NCBI GenBank assembly: GCA_947683625.1
Contig: CANTUR010000682.1
Location: forward strand, 248,001-312,000
Reading direction: 5' to 3'
DNA length: 64,000 nt
Source: Mallotus nudiflorus
Taxonomy: Eukaryota; Streptophyta; Magnoliopsida; Malpighiales; Euphorbiaceae
Part shown: positions 28,860 to 40,381 of the stretch, in pieces
Numbering within the stretch: position 1 is the first letter of the stretch
Layout of the letters: every line of letters starts with the position of its first letter
Made by a program: the position numbers and the translations under genes
The notes under the pieces: model-generated
The model's input: only the letters and a program-made list of their open reading frames with translations
Database searches by the model: none
Told to the model about the DNA's origin: nothing

Positions 28860-29250
28860 CGAGTATTCCCCCACCTTTATGATATTACTCAGCGTGGATA
28901 CTGTTGGAAAAGTTCTTTGGATACTCATACTCTTATAGAGCATTAGAGTAAATAGAGCAACTTTTTATGTGGTCCTCTTTTAGTATTTCGCCGCCTTTCT
29001 TGTATTACTCAACATCGATACCATTAGAGGTTCACGTTGATGCTCTTACTTATTTACGAGCATTAGAGTAAATTATGCTTGTTCTTATTTTGATTCTCCT
29101 CTTAGTATTCCCTCGTTTTTCTCGTATTACTCAGCGTGGATATCATCAAGGGATTTTGTACTCATACTTATTTATGAGCATTGTAGTAGATTATATGCGC
29201 ATTTAATATTTAAAAGACTGAAATGATACTCTAAAATTCAAGCAATTTAT
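28860..29250. repeat. three-unit 120-bp tandem repeat
   Basis: The TATTACTCA landmark recurs at 28883, 29003 and 29125. Each unit also has a GAGCATTAGAGTA motif. The reverse-complement counterpart sits at 44720-45000 in the inner Tat element. Confidence 0.8.
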
Positions 29251-30089
29251 ACTGCAAGTCCATAGATTTTTTTTTTTGCATATTCTTCCCCTCATCTAGG
29301 TGCAAAGCAAACATTAGATTGATTAAGGTTTATGAACTCTCATCACAGAGTTGTTAATTAATCATCTAAATTCTACCAGGCTAATAAAAAAGAGCCATTA
29401 TGATCAAAATTCATGAGATAAGTTTTTGCACATGATCTCGTGACGTGAAGTGGATGAATTTACTTTCAATTTATGGATTTTATTATTGAGATTGTACTTT
29501 ATTACAAAGTCTAAGGAAATAGAGTCCTGTTACTTCCCTTGATTATTTTGATGAGTGTTTAGCATTTGCTATCTTGTCCATTCTTATTAATGTATCGGTT
29601 CCTTTCCCCTTCTTCCTTCTTTTTTTTTACCTACACAAAATACCATAAGTTAGTATGGTCTATTTGTAAGTGAAGAGATTTTGTTAAAATGAAAAGTTAT
29701 TCTTTTGCATTCTTCCCTTTTGATTGTGATGATGATGTCTCTGATCACAGGGTCATGATACTTCACCATTAAAGTTATGGTTTTAGGCTAAGTTTATATT
29801 TCTTCCATTCCATTAATACTATGGTAGAAGGCTTCGTTCCTCTTATTAAAATCTCCTACAAAAAAGGTTTCGGAGTTAGATGTCTTATTTCATGATCAAA
29901 GAGGTTTCAGAATGTATTCATCTCAAGTTTTGAGTGCATCCTTCCCTTTTTACAGCTAATGCATGTATTGCTGACATGTTGGGCCTTTTTATTGTCACTT
30001 TCTACACCTTATGTTGGTCTTGATGTTGTGAAATTTTTCTCTGACTAGTCAGGAGTTTATTGAGGTTTTCTAAGCATTTTTGTCACAGA

Positions 30090-30400
30090 GGTATAGTTAG
30101 AAGTATCTATTGGAGCAGAATCCCATTGACCCAAATGAGGTATCCTTGTCTTTTGCTAGTCTTCATTTCATTGACTGTCTTTTACTTTTACAGTTTATGG
30201 GAATAGGTTTTCCTTTTATTAAGACTCCAGGTGATATTCTAGATGATACTCTAAATAAGAATATGGAGATGGATGTTGAGTCTGAGGAGCTTGAGACTCC
30301 TATCCAGTCCTTTAAGGTTACCAGGATGATGCTTTTTCAAGTATCATTGTCGGTGATATTCCTTTACTGGATAGGCCTATGAAGCATCAAGTTTATCTTG
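30090..30400 (+). pseudogene. antisense ORF of T2: C-terminal exon region of a PMD-associated gene
   Basis: It lies on the strand opposite to T2 coding sequence, between the deleted pol and the 3' LTR. An exon ending PIDPNE is followed by a GT donor near 30139, a pyrimidine-rich tract and an acceptor TTTTACAG at 30186-30193. Translation then resumes with an acidic stretch MDVESEELETPIQSFK. The same order (YIPxD exon end, intron, acidic exon) occurs antisense in T3 at 54090-53900 and in the inner element at 44006-43764. The plant mobile domain exons themselves are not recognisable here, so only the C-terminal part remains. Confidence 0.55.
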
Positions 30401-31560
30401 ATGGCATTATTCCTCTTATCTTCACTCATTCAGATGCTTCACATATGAATACTTTTACTACTTTCCTACACTTTTACAATACTAATTTTGAATGTTAGTA
30501 GTATAGCATTTGTACAATCTTGTCTAGGCCCAAGACCTTTATTATGCAAAATAAGTATTTCACTATAAATGTATGTAAGTGTATACATCCTATGTATGAT
30601 ATACATGATCCTAATAGGTCTTTTATTTGGAATAGAGCTATATTGCTGATCTTAAAGTGTAAAAATGAGATGCTTTATTAACATCTTGTAGGTTTGAGCT
30701 TTGAATGCTTCACTGATGGTACTTTTAATGTGAGAGCTTCTAATACAATTTGTTAGATAGTTAGCTAGGCTAGTAAGTGGAGTCTATGGCTTGACACTGG
30801 AGCTTGTGATTGGCTGATGCACTATTGAACTTTTATTTTTACTACTATTTTTGTTGTATGATAACTAATGTATCTATATGCTTGTAGTTTACTTTTTTGA
30901 GCCCTGATATCTCTTTTGCTAACTTTGTATTTCAGTGTTCCATCTTCGCTCTTTGAATATAGACTTACTATTTTGCAATTCGTCCCTAAAGCTAGATTTT
31001 TCCCCCTAGTTTCATTCTGAATTCATAAACTTTATTCTGGTAGTCTTTTTCATGTGTGCATGAAACTCAGTTTATGATTACTATTAATCCAACCCCATTA
31101 GTTGTCGTCTCATGTATTAGAGATGCAAAGGAGTGAGTGAACTGACTGAAGAGAGTTCTTGAAACTAAAATCAACTAGACTTGCTCTTAAGTAGAATATT
31201 TGATGCTGATGTAATGATTGATGATAGTTATAATGCAATTTATCGAGCCACTTAAATTGTTTATGCACAAGAGGACACTAGACTTACAAATAAAATCACA
31301 AAGGGGAGATAAAAGACAAAACATAACTAGAATAGTGATCTCATAGTTCAGATTATTTAGCTTTTATTATGTTTTATCTTTCTATTGAGATACTTATACA
31401 ATATGATAAAGATGATTATGCGATATTTGAAAAAAATTTCAAATTCAATTTTACTCATTCATTAGGGCAAAAATGGGAACATTTATTACATCACATGATA
31501 GAACTCCTATTACCAATTAGTCCTTTTAGATTTTCTTTTTTTTTCTTCTCTCTTCTTGAT
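30400..31560. other. T2 3'-region remainder and pol deletion junction
   Basis: 30480-30620 corresponds in reverse complement to 43482-43590 of the inner element. From about 30830 to 31560 I recognise nothing. RT, RNase H and integrase are missing between here and the linker at 31560. Confidence 0.35.
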
Positions 31561-32331
31561 TTTTATTTTTATCATTCTTTTCTTTAGAAGTTACATCATG
31601 TGATATATGAATGTTCTTTGAATTTTTATTTATGCCCATATTGAATGAATCTAATTGGATTACATTTATGTCAATCATGTAGATGTAATCAATATCACAA
31701 GGCACAATACCATGAGGATGCATATTCCATAAGTAAGCATGATCAAAATTCATATCATCAATCAACAAGTTCCAAAGAAACTAAAATTTTATTCAAAAAA
31801 GACAATAAGAAAATTTATTTCCTATTCTAGATGCTAGGGATGCTAAGTCTCATAGTGGTTGTCCTTCAGGTGGCTGACATAACAACTATTCTTGCATTTC
31901 CTCATCCTTGTTGTCTTGTAGGTTCTCAATAATCTGTTCCTTAAAGATCTTAACATCCACACCATACATATTAATCGATTCTTTTGCACTGAGGTAAGAC
32001 TTCCCATGCCTTTCTTTGACAAAACTCTCCTTTAGTGGTTTTGCTTTCTTTCCATCCTTTCATACTTTCATTTTGTAAGTTTCTTTCTTGTGAAGAAGCT
32101 TCTCATTGTCAAACTCATCACACCATCCTCTAGGCACAATTGACTGAGTATATTAAAAGAATGTGGTTTAGAGTAAAACACCTTATAATTAAATTTGCCT
32201 GAGTGTTGTCCTAATAAATCCTCAACTCTTTCCATATATTTAAGGACATTAGGAGATTTCTCATTAGTTTTAAGGTTTATGTTCTGAAAGGAGTTTAACA
32301 CTTCTTCCTCATTAACTCTTGACTTGATCAT
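31560..32331 (-). pseudogene. T2 gag-pol linker and start of the RT region
   Basis: The minus strand carries an ORF at 32331-32068. After frame breaks a stretch ends in MGINKNSKNIHISHDVTSKE, which matches the T3 segment MGTNDNPKNIFISHDVTLEE at 49284 that immediately precedes RT. The region therefore spans the protease-to-RT linker of a Tat polyprotein, and RT is lost directly after it. I cannot place a protease active site. Confidence 0.55.
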
Positions 32332-32339
32332 TATGATAG

Positions 32340-33059
32340 TTAGGTGAGGTAAATTTTGCTAGTTTGGGAAATGATTATTTTTGGTGCTTAGGTTTTTAGG
32401 GTCTGTGATTTATCTAGAGTCTATAAGGTTTTGGATTTCTTATTTAAGGTGAGACAAATGTCTGTGGAATGGCTAGTAACTTGGTGGAATTTGCAATAAC
32501 TATTCGGGTCATATCCTGAGACATTTGGGTTTGGTAGTTTAGAAAAGGTAGGGGGTCTGACCAAGCCTTTTTGTATTAGGTGGTCTAGGAATTTTGATAA
32601 GGGTTGGTTAAAATTGGAGAATCTCTATGGTTGTTGAACAACATACACTTCCACAACTCGACTAGTGCTTTTTTGCTGTCTGCCCCCAATTGGGTAGTTC
32701 CTTACCCCAATAGTTTTAGAGCTTTTCTTCTTTTCATTTTCCATCTCCTCAACTTGCAATCCATTTTCATAGAGGTCTACAAACATTTGTGCAAGCTTTC
32801 AATTAGATTTGGTAACACATCCTAAATAATCATCCCTACCCGATCTTTTTTAGCTAGCTTGTTCTTTATTAAATATGCCTTGTTCATGAACCTTGTTAAG
32901 AAATTTAAAAATTCTAAGTCCTTAATAGACACTTTTGGCTTGGTATTATAGTCATACTACTTTAAGAAAACATTAGAAAACTCTCTTTAATTAGTTCGAG
33001 TGTGACTTTTCATCCCTTAGTACCAGTTTACCGCTATACCTTCTAAAGATAGCATAAAT
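32340..33059 (-). pseudogene. T2 gag, C-terminal part
   Basis: The minus-strand translation gives LSLEGIAVNWY, then a YxRFMNKAYLIKNKLAKKDR-type stretch, and SYCKFHQVTSHSTDIC, the His/Cys-containing block found near the end of Tat gag. It joins the N-terminal gag half at 39030-39429, with the copia insertion and a loss of about 30-40 codons between them. Confidence 0.7.
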
Positions 33060-33207
33060 AGTCTAGTTATAATTCCATTTTGAATTTTCAATGTGGATAG
33101 TCACTACCATCAAAGAATGGTCTAAGAGAAGAGATATTTTGAGATTCACTCCCCATGATCTTGTATTCTAGCAATGAAGTACCTAGAATTCAAGCTCTAA
33201 TACCAAT

Positions 33208-33595
33208 TGAAAGAGTCCTAGAGGGGGGGGGGGGTGAATAGGACTATCGAACAAAAATAGAAAATTAAAGGAATTCTTTGCAAGAATTGAGTAAGATTTG
33301 AGAAGGAATAATGAAGAACACAAATATTTAAGGAGTTCGGATTCAACAATAATCCTACATCTCCACCTAAGATGTCTAATTCAAAAGTTAAGAAGCTCAT
33401 TTTCTCATTTAAAAGCTCTAAATATGTCAAAAGTCTTCTTCAATCTCAAAGGTTGAATCAGCCCAAAAAGTCATTATTCATCAAAAAGTGTATATGCTTG
33501 GTATATAATTCTCTACACACTTAATTAAAATTATTAGTATAAAAAGTGTTTGTCAAAGTCCAAAATTAGGAGTTTGATCATGCAAATGGTTAACA
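33208..33595 (-). mobile_element. copia 3' LTR with internal deletion
   Basis: It shares both ends with 37666-39021 but jumps from the CTACATCTCCACCTAA motif straight to GATGTCTAATTC. This removes about 960 bp. A G11-12 run at 33223-33234 marks the terminal region. Confidence 0.82.
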
Positions 33596-34205
33596 ATCTC
33601 CCCCTTTTTAGCTTTAACAACCAATTTGAAAAGATGATAAATAATATGTGTGTGTGTGTAAAAAATAAATAACATGTATAGGCATATTAAATAAAAATAG
33701 CTCCCCCTTTCAAATTAAATAGATGCAAAATGAGAAAATATTTTGCTCCCCCTTAACATGTGCATAAATTTAATATTTATCATGTATCAGAGCATAAAAA
33801 TAAATGAATTATCATAGCATGTATAAGGGTTGAATAAATATATTCCTTTAACAAATATATTTCTTTATTTCTCCTCCTTTTTGGACATGATAAGAAATAT
33901 AAATAAATTTTATTATCCTTCTTGTCAAAAATAAAGACAACATAAAAAGTTATCAAGAACATGGCCTAACATAACAAATGATGATAACATGATTATTAAA
34001 AAAATGTTAGACAACATGAAGGAAATAATTTCAAACATATATGTATATAGCGCTACTATAATGCATCACAAAATAGTATATATGCTATATTCAAACATTA
34101 TATTATCATGTAGAGTTTAACTAGTCAATCAATCATACATAAACATATCTTAAACACAATTATTTATTCACTAAGCATATAGTTTCTTCTCCCCCTTTGT
34201 CAAAG
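33596..34205 (-). other. multiple polypurine tracts of the copia element
   Basis: On the minus strand AAGGGGGAG-type tracts occur at about 33598-33608, 33702-33710, 33744-33752 and 34190-34199. The first abuts the LTR. Serial polypurine tracts upstream of the 3' LTR are a known trait of Sire-lineage elements. Confidence 0.6.
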
Positions 34206-34969
34206 GAAAAAAAAAAGAGAGAGATATAAGGGGAAATTTGACCTAAGGGAGCCAAAAATACTAGAGGGAATAAAAGATCAAGAACTAAAACAATGAAAGC
34301 AAAGATACTTAAAGTCTCTAATAAAATTCATGTCATTTTAAAAATAAAACCATTCCCAAGAAGAATTTATGCATGAATATGAATTTTACATGAATAAGCA
34401 CAATTAATAGTCATGCATAAAAAAAATTCATGTCATATAAAAACAAAGTAAGCAAAACAAGGCTATTTATCACAAGGACAAAACTAGCCACACTTACATT
34501 GTTACTATGCATGCAAAAAAAATTTCTGTGAAAGAAATTCAAACAATTTTCTCCCTCTATTTCAATGGAAAAAAATTTGATATTAAGGACACACTATCAC
34601 ATAGTTATGTCACTTGCATAAACACATCTTTTTTTTAAAAATTCTCTTCCTTAAAAAGAAACTAACTAAGTACGTATGCAAACTCAATTATTTTTGCCTC
34701 CTTTTTCAAAATGCAAAGATAGACCAAATCTTAAAAATATCCATGCATTATCAAAGATAAAAACAATTCATAAGAAGAATTGATACATGAATAAATTAAA
34801 CATTAATTATGCATGTATAAACATAATAAAAAAAATATTCATGCGTAAACACAATAAAAAAAATTAAACAAACTCAAATATTTTTTCCCTTTGTCAAAAT
34901 GCAAATAAAATTGCAAAAAAAAAAAGAGTTACAATGATATTAAAATACCAATTGTAAACAAGACATAAA

Positions 34970-35290
34970 ACTGACAGTTCATATCTTATATCCAAAAAAT
35001 ATCCAGAAGATAAACCAAACTAAAACTAACACAAAATAATTATAAAATAGACTAATAGCTCATGGTTTATATCTAGAAAATATCCAAAAAATAAACCGAA
35101 CATAAACTGATTAAAAATAGTCTGAAAACACCCTTAACAGCTCAAAACTTAGATACAAAAAGTATATTGAAAATAAACCAAACAGAAACTAACATAAAAT
35201 GAATTAAAAAAAATCGACTAGTAGCTCAAAACTTAGATACGAAAAGTATACTGAAAATAAACTAAGCATAAACTAGCATAAAAATGCATA
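34970..35290. repeat. 83-bp tandem repeat in the copia 3' region
   Basis: Four degenerate units. The AGCTCA landmark recurs at 35057, 35139 and 35223, with an earlier unit near 34973. Each unit carries AAAATA(T)A(C)C and AATAAACCAAAC motifs. Confidence 0.75.
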
Positions 35291-35639
35291 TAAAAAATTT
35301 TGTTGAGGAGGAGGAATATTTATGCTAAATTAAAATAATTAATTAATTGAATTTAGCTCAATAATTAATTATTAATTTGCAAAATAGGAGGGACTTTTTA
35401 AAAAAAAAAAAATTGAATGAATCTACACAAATCCAAGTCAAATAAAATTAAAATTAATACAAAGATCATGCAAATGGAAAATACAATATATCATGTATAT
35501 GAAGTAAATTTTGCTGTAGCAAATACTTTTAAAACAAAATATATACATGATGCTGAAAATAATTTTTCTAAAGAACATGATCACATAAGACTCTAATCAT
35601 CAATTCATCAATTTAACAAGTGATCAAGACAAGCTTAAG

Positions 35640-37294
35640 CCATCAATCATACCAAGTTCATATTTGATAAATTTAATCTTTCTTCACAAAGAGGCTTGGT
35701 AAAGATGTCTACTAATTGATGATTAGTATCAACAAAATTAAGAAAAATATCACCATTTTGCATATGATCACACAAGAAATGATGCCTAATGTCAATATGC
35801 TTAGTTCTAGAATGCTAAATGGGATTTTTACTAAGGTTTATAGCACTTGTATTATCACACTTAATTGGAATGTGATTAATATCAATGCCATTGTCCAAAA
35901 GTTGTTATTTTTACCATAGAACTTGGGTGTAACAACAACTAGCTGCCACATATTCTGCTTTAACGGTGGACAAGGCAACAGAAACTTATTTCTTACTAAA
36001 CCAAGAAACTAAGCAATTTTCTGAAATTTGACAAGTTTCAGAAGTGCTTTTTCTATTTAGTAGGCTACCGACAAAATCAGCATCAGAATAACTAATCAAG
36101 TCAAAGGAAGAACTCCTAGGATACCAAAGTCCTAAATGCATTGTACCATAAAGATATTTGAAAATTCTTTTGATAGCATTCAAATGAGACTCTCTAGGAC
36201 TTGATTGAAATCTAGCACAAAAGAAAATAACAAATATAATATCAGGTCTACTAGTGGTTAAATAAAGAAGGGATCCAATCATACCTCTAAATTGCTTTTC
36301 ATCAATCGGTTTGCCATTCTCATCCTTGTTGAGTTTAGTTATGGTGCTCATTGGAGTTTGGCTTTATTTAGCTCCATCCATTCCAAACTTCTTGAGAATG
36401 TTCCTTGCATATTTGGTTTGATTGGTGAAAATCTCATCTTTACATTGCTTGATTTGAAGTCTAATAAAGAACTTGAGTTCTCCCATTATACTCATCTCAA
36501 ATTCTCCTTGCATTAGCTTAGAAAATTCCTCTCACAAGCAATGGTAGTAGCACCAAAATAATATCATCAATATAAATTTGAAAAATTAATAAATCATGCT
36601 TGGATTTCTTTATGAAAAGAGTTATGTTAACCTTTCCTTTAGAGAAACCTTTTTCTAGTAAAAAGTTACTCAATCTTTCATGCCAAGCTCTTGGAGCTTG
36701 TTTCAATCCATACAATGCTTTTGATAATTTAAAAACACGATTTGGAGAGTCAAAATTTTCAAAACCTAGAGGTTGTTCAACATATACCTCCTTTTTAATA
36801 AAACCATTTAAAAATGCACTTTTAACATCCATTTGATAAAGTTTAAAATCCATGTATGATGCAAATGCAAGTAATATCCTAATAGCTTCTAACCTTGTAA
36901 TGGGGGCAAAGGTTTCATCATAATCAATTCCTTCCTCTTAATTATAACCTTTAGCTACTAGTCTAGCTTTGTTCCTAGTTATGACACCTTGTTCATTCAT
37001 CTTATTTCTAAACACCCATTTGGTGCCAATAATAGGATGATGTTTAGGTCTAGGAACTAAGTTCCAAACCTTGTTTCTCTCAAATTGATTTAACTCTTCT
37101 TGCATAGCAAAGACCCAAAATTCATCACTCAAAGCATCATCAACATTTTTGGGTTCAATTTGAGAAATGAAAGCTAAATTAACAATAGATTTATGTTTAG
37201 ATATAGTGGTTACCCCTTTTGTAGTGTCACCTATAATGAGGTGTTGAGGGTGAGCTTTCTTGAATTGCCAATCCTTTGAAAGTTCATCCTTCAA
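35640..37294 (-). pseudogene. Sire-type copia RT-RNase H remnant
   Basis: The minus-strand ORFs in order are as follows. 37294-36938 carries WNLVPRPKHHPIIGTKWVFR and ARLVAKGYN. 36853-36518 carries QMDVKSAFLNG, LYGLKQAPRAWHERL and the catalytic YIDDII. 36351-35986 carries KQFRGMIGSLLYLTTSRPDI, FKYLYGT and SDADFVG. RNase H then continues through VALSTVKAEYVAAS and ends with the NHQLVDIFTKPL block near 35690. Stops separate these parts and a short piece is lost between 36518 and 36351, so it is non-coding today. Integrase is missing upstream. Confidence 0.9.
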
Positions 37295-37665
37295 GGTAGG
37301 TTAAGGTATCTCCTCATTTTCCTTCTTGCTTGGATCTTCAAGTTCTAAAGTCTTACTAGCATTTTTTTCTTGTGTTTCCATAATCTCATTGTCACCTACA
37401 AGATCATCAACACTACAAACATCCTTTCTAGGATCAAGTGAGTTATCACACCATCAATGATGGTTATAGGTGGTTCCTAACCTCTTAGGACAATATCCCA
37501 AAGTTTGATGGAATCACAATCAAGATATAATTCCATTTTGAATTTCTAATGTGGATAGTCACTACCATCAAAGAATGGTCTAAGAGAAGAGATGTTTTTA
37601 GATTGACTCCCCATGATCTTGTATTCTAGCAATGAAGTACCTAGAATTCAAGCTTTGATACTAAT

Positions 37666-39021
37666 TAAAAAAGTCCTAGGGGGGGTGAATAGGACTATCA
37701 AGTAAAAATAAGAATTTAAAGAAATTCTTTGCAAGAATTGAGTAAGAGTTGAGAAGGAATAGTGAAGAACACAAATATTTAAGGAGTTCGGATTCAACAA
37801 TAATCCTACGTCTCTACCTAACTTATCACCAAGTTAGGATTTTTTAATCACCCACAATCTTATTCATAAGATTGAGAATACACAAGAGTTTTATGGCTCA
37901 CTCTTACAACCTTACAACTTGAGTTTTCAAGGCTCACTCAAAAACTAAATTACAAGTGTTTTCAAGGCTCACACTAAAACCAATTTCCCAAGTGCTTTAA
38001 TGGCTAAACACTTAAACTAATTCCTTTAGAATAGCATCTCACTTCCCATTTTCTAAACCTAGAAAATAGAAGAATAAGAATGTCTATTCTAATCACTCAC
38101 CAACTCTCATAAGAGTTATACACAAATAATTGTTTAAAGGAAATTTTAAGAGCTCAATTGAATGTTTAAGAAAATAATGAATAATAAACAAGTTTTCTTA
38201 ACCTTTCAATTGAATTCTAAGTTGTGTTTATATATAAAAACACTTAAAAATATATTTTTTGGATGTTTCAATCATGTCTCAAACGTTTATAATTGATTTT
38301 GAATCAATTCTTAGACTTTTGGTAGCTCAAAGAATGCTCACGGGCGGTTCATGAGTGAACAGTGCTTGTGAGGAGCAAAAATATATCCGTTGCATTCAAA
38401 TTTTCCTATTGGATGCTGTCAGTGGTTTCTTATGAGTAGGGTCATGAGCACTCAGCTCGTGAGGGGTACTGTCATTTTTTGGCAAAAACGTGCTCCAAAG
38501 GCTCCATTGAAGGACAACTGCTGACTACTTCAAAAGATGCTCATTAACAGGACTAAAGACGATTAATTAAAAAAAAAATGTTCTTCATAAAAGTTGTATA
38601 AAATTATCTTATCTTTCTATAAAACTTTTAATTACCTCAATTGGACATCTGTAACTCAAGATATTACTGAAATACCAAGAGCTGTGCAAACTAAAATGCA
38701 AGCTGCATATGCTGACTTCGACTGAAGATTTTCATACCTAAATGAACTTGGAATTTGACAAGAAAGCTGAATTTAGAAAGCTTAAGATGTCTACCTAAAA
38801 ATTTAAGAAGCTCATTTTCTCATTTAAGAGCTCTAAATATGTCAAAAGTCTTCTTCAATCTTAGAGATTCAATCAGCCCAAAAAGTCATTATTCATCCAA
38901 AAGTGTATATGCTTGTTATATGTTTGGTATATAATTCCCTACACACTTAATTGAAATTATTAGTATAAAAAGTGTTTTTTAAAGTCCAAAATTAGGAGTT
39001 TGATCATGCAAATGGTCAACA
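37666..39021 (-). mobile_element. copia 5' LTR, 1356 bp
   Basis: It begins next to the primer site and ends ATGGTCAACA at 39021, matching ATGGTTAACA at 33595. The LTR middle has repeated CTCATGAG/GCTCGTGAGG motifs at 38335-38470. The host T2 gag resumes at 39022. Confidence 0.85.
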
Positions 39022-39029
39022 CTGAAGCA

Positions 39030-39429
39030 TTTTGAACTTATCTAGGACATTATTATAGTTAAATGAATAGCCCATGCCTTGCACTCTCATCAGCTCATCC
39101 ATATTGGAAATTTTTTGAGTCAGTGCTTACATCTTTTTAGACTCAAGATCTTGAATAAGCTCAAGTGATTCTTTTTTGGTTTTCTCTATAGTGTAGTTCT
39201 CAACATCCTCAAATTTCATTTCCATAGTAAGTACATTCCTAGCAGCAATCAGTTGTGGTTCCCTAGCATTGTTATTATTAATAGGTGGATCATCCATGAT
39301 AGGTGGGATAGTAGCAATAGGTGGTATGGCAGTAGCATGTATAGGTGTAACTGTAGGAGGTGGTGCTAACCTAGCTAAAGCTAGTCTTAATTCATCTTGA
39401 ATCATGGCCCTTAGGTCATTCATGGACAA
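39030..39429 (-). pseudogene. T2 gag, N-terminal part
   Basis: The 100-codon ORF (39429-39127) opens MNDLRAMIQDELRLALARL, then a Pro/Ile/Thr-rich linker and a Lys/Glu-rich helix. Past a stop it continues to a MDELMRVQGMGYSF-type segment. The T3 gag at 42840-43240 shows the same order. It is broken by the copia insertion at 39021. Confidence 0.65.
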
Positions 39430-39439
39430 ATTTCCTTTC

Positions 39440-40363
39440 TATTGTTGTTCCATTTTTTCAATTGAGTGACAAGTCGATGCTAGTGGTGCTTCTAAGCTGA
39501 GTGGGTTAATAAGACTCTTTTTCAATCTTCTAAGGATATCTTTAGCTATTGATCTCGAACTTGGTTTAACTTTTACTAGTTTGCCACCTTTTCATTTCCA
39601 AACACAAGAAGCCTCAGAAGAATCTATGATGGCTGAAAAATAAAGTGTTAATATGTTGCATGAAATACATGTATGCATTATGCACAGTTTATTTAGTAAT
39701 TCAAGTTAAGTATACAAGTAATAAATTAATGTGGATAATATCCTTCCAACCTTATTCCTCCTACAAATGAGTTCAATTTCTTAGGATTTTTGGTCTTACC
39801 CTTAATATCAATAGGGGATATTAAGAACTAACGAGCATACCATATCTCTTAAAGTAGTAAAGTATGGAAACAATATTTTTAGGTATAAAAGTTTAGCCCA
39901 ATCTTTATTAACCTAAATGGGCCTCAAAAGTAAGGGCTTAGACCTTTATAGATAGAAATACCTAATGGCAACATTGATAAGCAATTTAGGTAATCCTAAG
40001 GGAAGTTACTAGGCCTCTACCTGAGTTGAATCTGGTGAAAAAGTTAAGGTTCCCTTAACAAGATGCCCTCCTTTAATATTTGAGTTATAGGCCGAGGTCA
40101 GAGGGGCCTGACATCCTTTGCAAACTCGAGAGAAGATGACCCCCTTTTAGAACTTAGCAGTCAAATGAGCCTGGTAATCTCTCTTAAACCAAGTTAAGGC
40201 TAAGAATGATGGTTAGCCAATTTATAATCCTATGAAGCTAGTGGAATTATGGAACCATAAACCAATGCCATCGGTTAATTGGGACATGAAAAATGAATGC
40301 AAGAATAAAATAATAATTAACAAAATGATTCTAAAGAACACAAATAGAATCAGTATCTCTTAT
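39440..40363 (-). other. T2 leader between primer site and gag
   Basis: Non-coding. It is the reverse complement of the T3 leader at 41810-42830, including the GCCATCGGTTAATTG and TATAAAAG regions. Confidence 0.7.
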
Positions 40364-40380
40364 CCCCAATGGAGTTGCCA
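40364..40380 (-). other. T2 primer binding site
   Basis: On the minus strand it reads TGGCAACTCCATTGGGG one base after the LTR end (CCATCTATA). This resembles the TGGCGACTCC-type primer site of Tat/Ogre elements. The exact tRNA was not verified. Confidence 0.7.
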
Positions 40381-40381
40381 C

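Larger units (their letters stand above)
33066..39021 (-). mobile_element. deleted Sire-type copia element nested in T2 gag
   Basis: It has a 5' LTR at 37666-39021 (1356 bp), a primer site at 37648-37665, an internal region with RT and RNase H (35640-37294), a polypurine tract at 33596-33612, and a 3' LTR at 33208-33595. That 3' LTR has an internal deletion of about 960 bp relative to its partner. Beyond the 3' LTR lies another primer site (33190-33207) and 125 bp of gag start (33067-33190) duplicating 37522-37640. The copy therefore ends in the start of a second, tandem internal region. gag, protease and integrase are deleted near 37300-37460. Confidence 0.82.

Noticed and set aside
32604..32825. 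73-codon plus-strand ORF
   Set aside because: Antisense shadow of T2 gag, with no similarity of its own.
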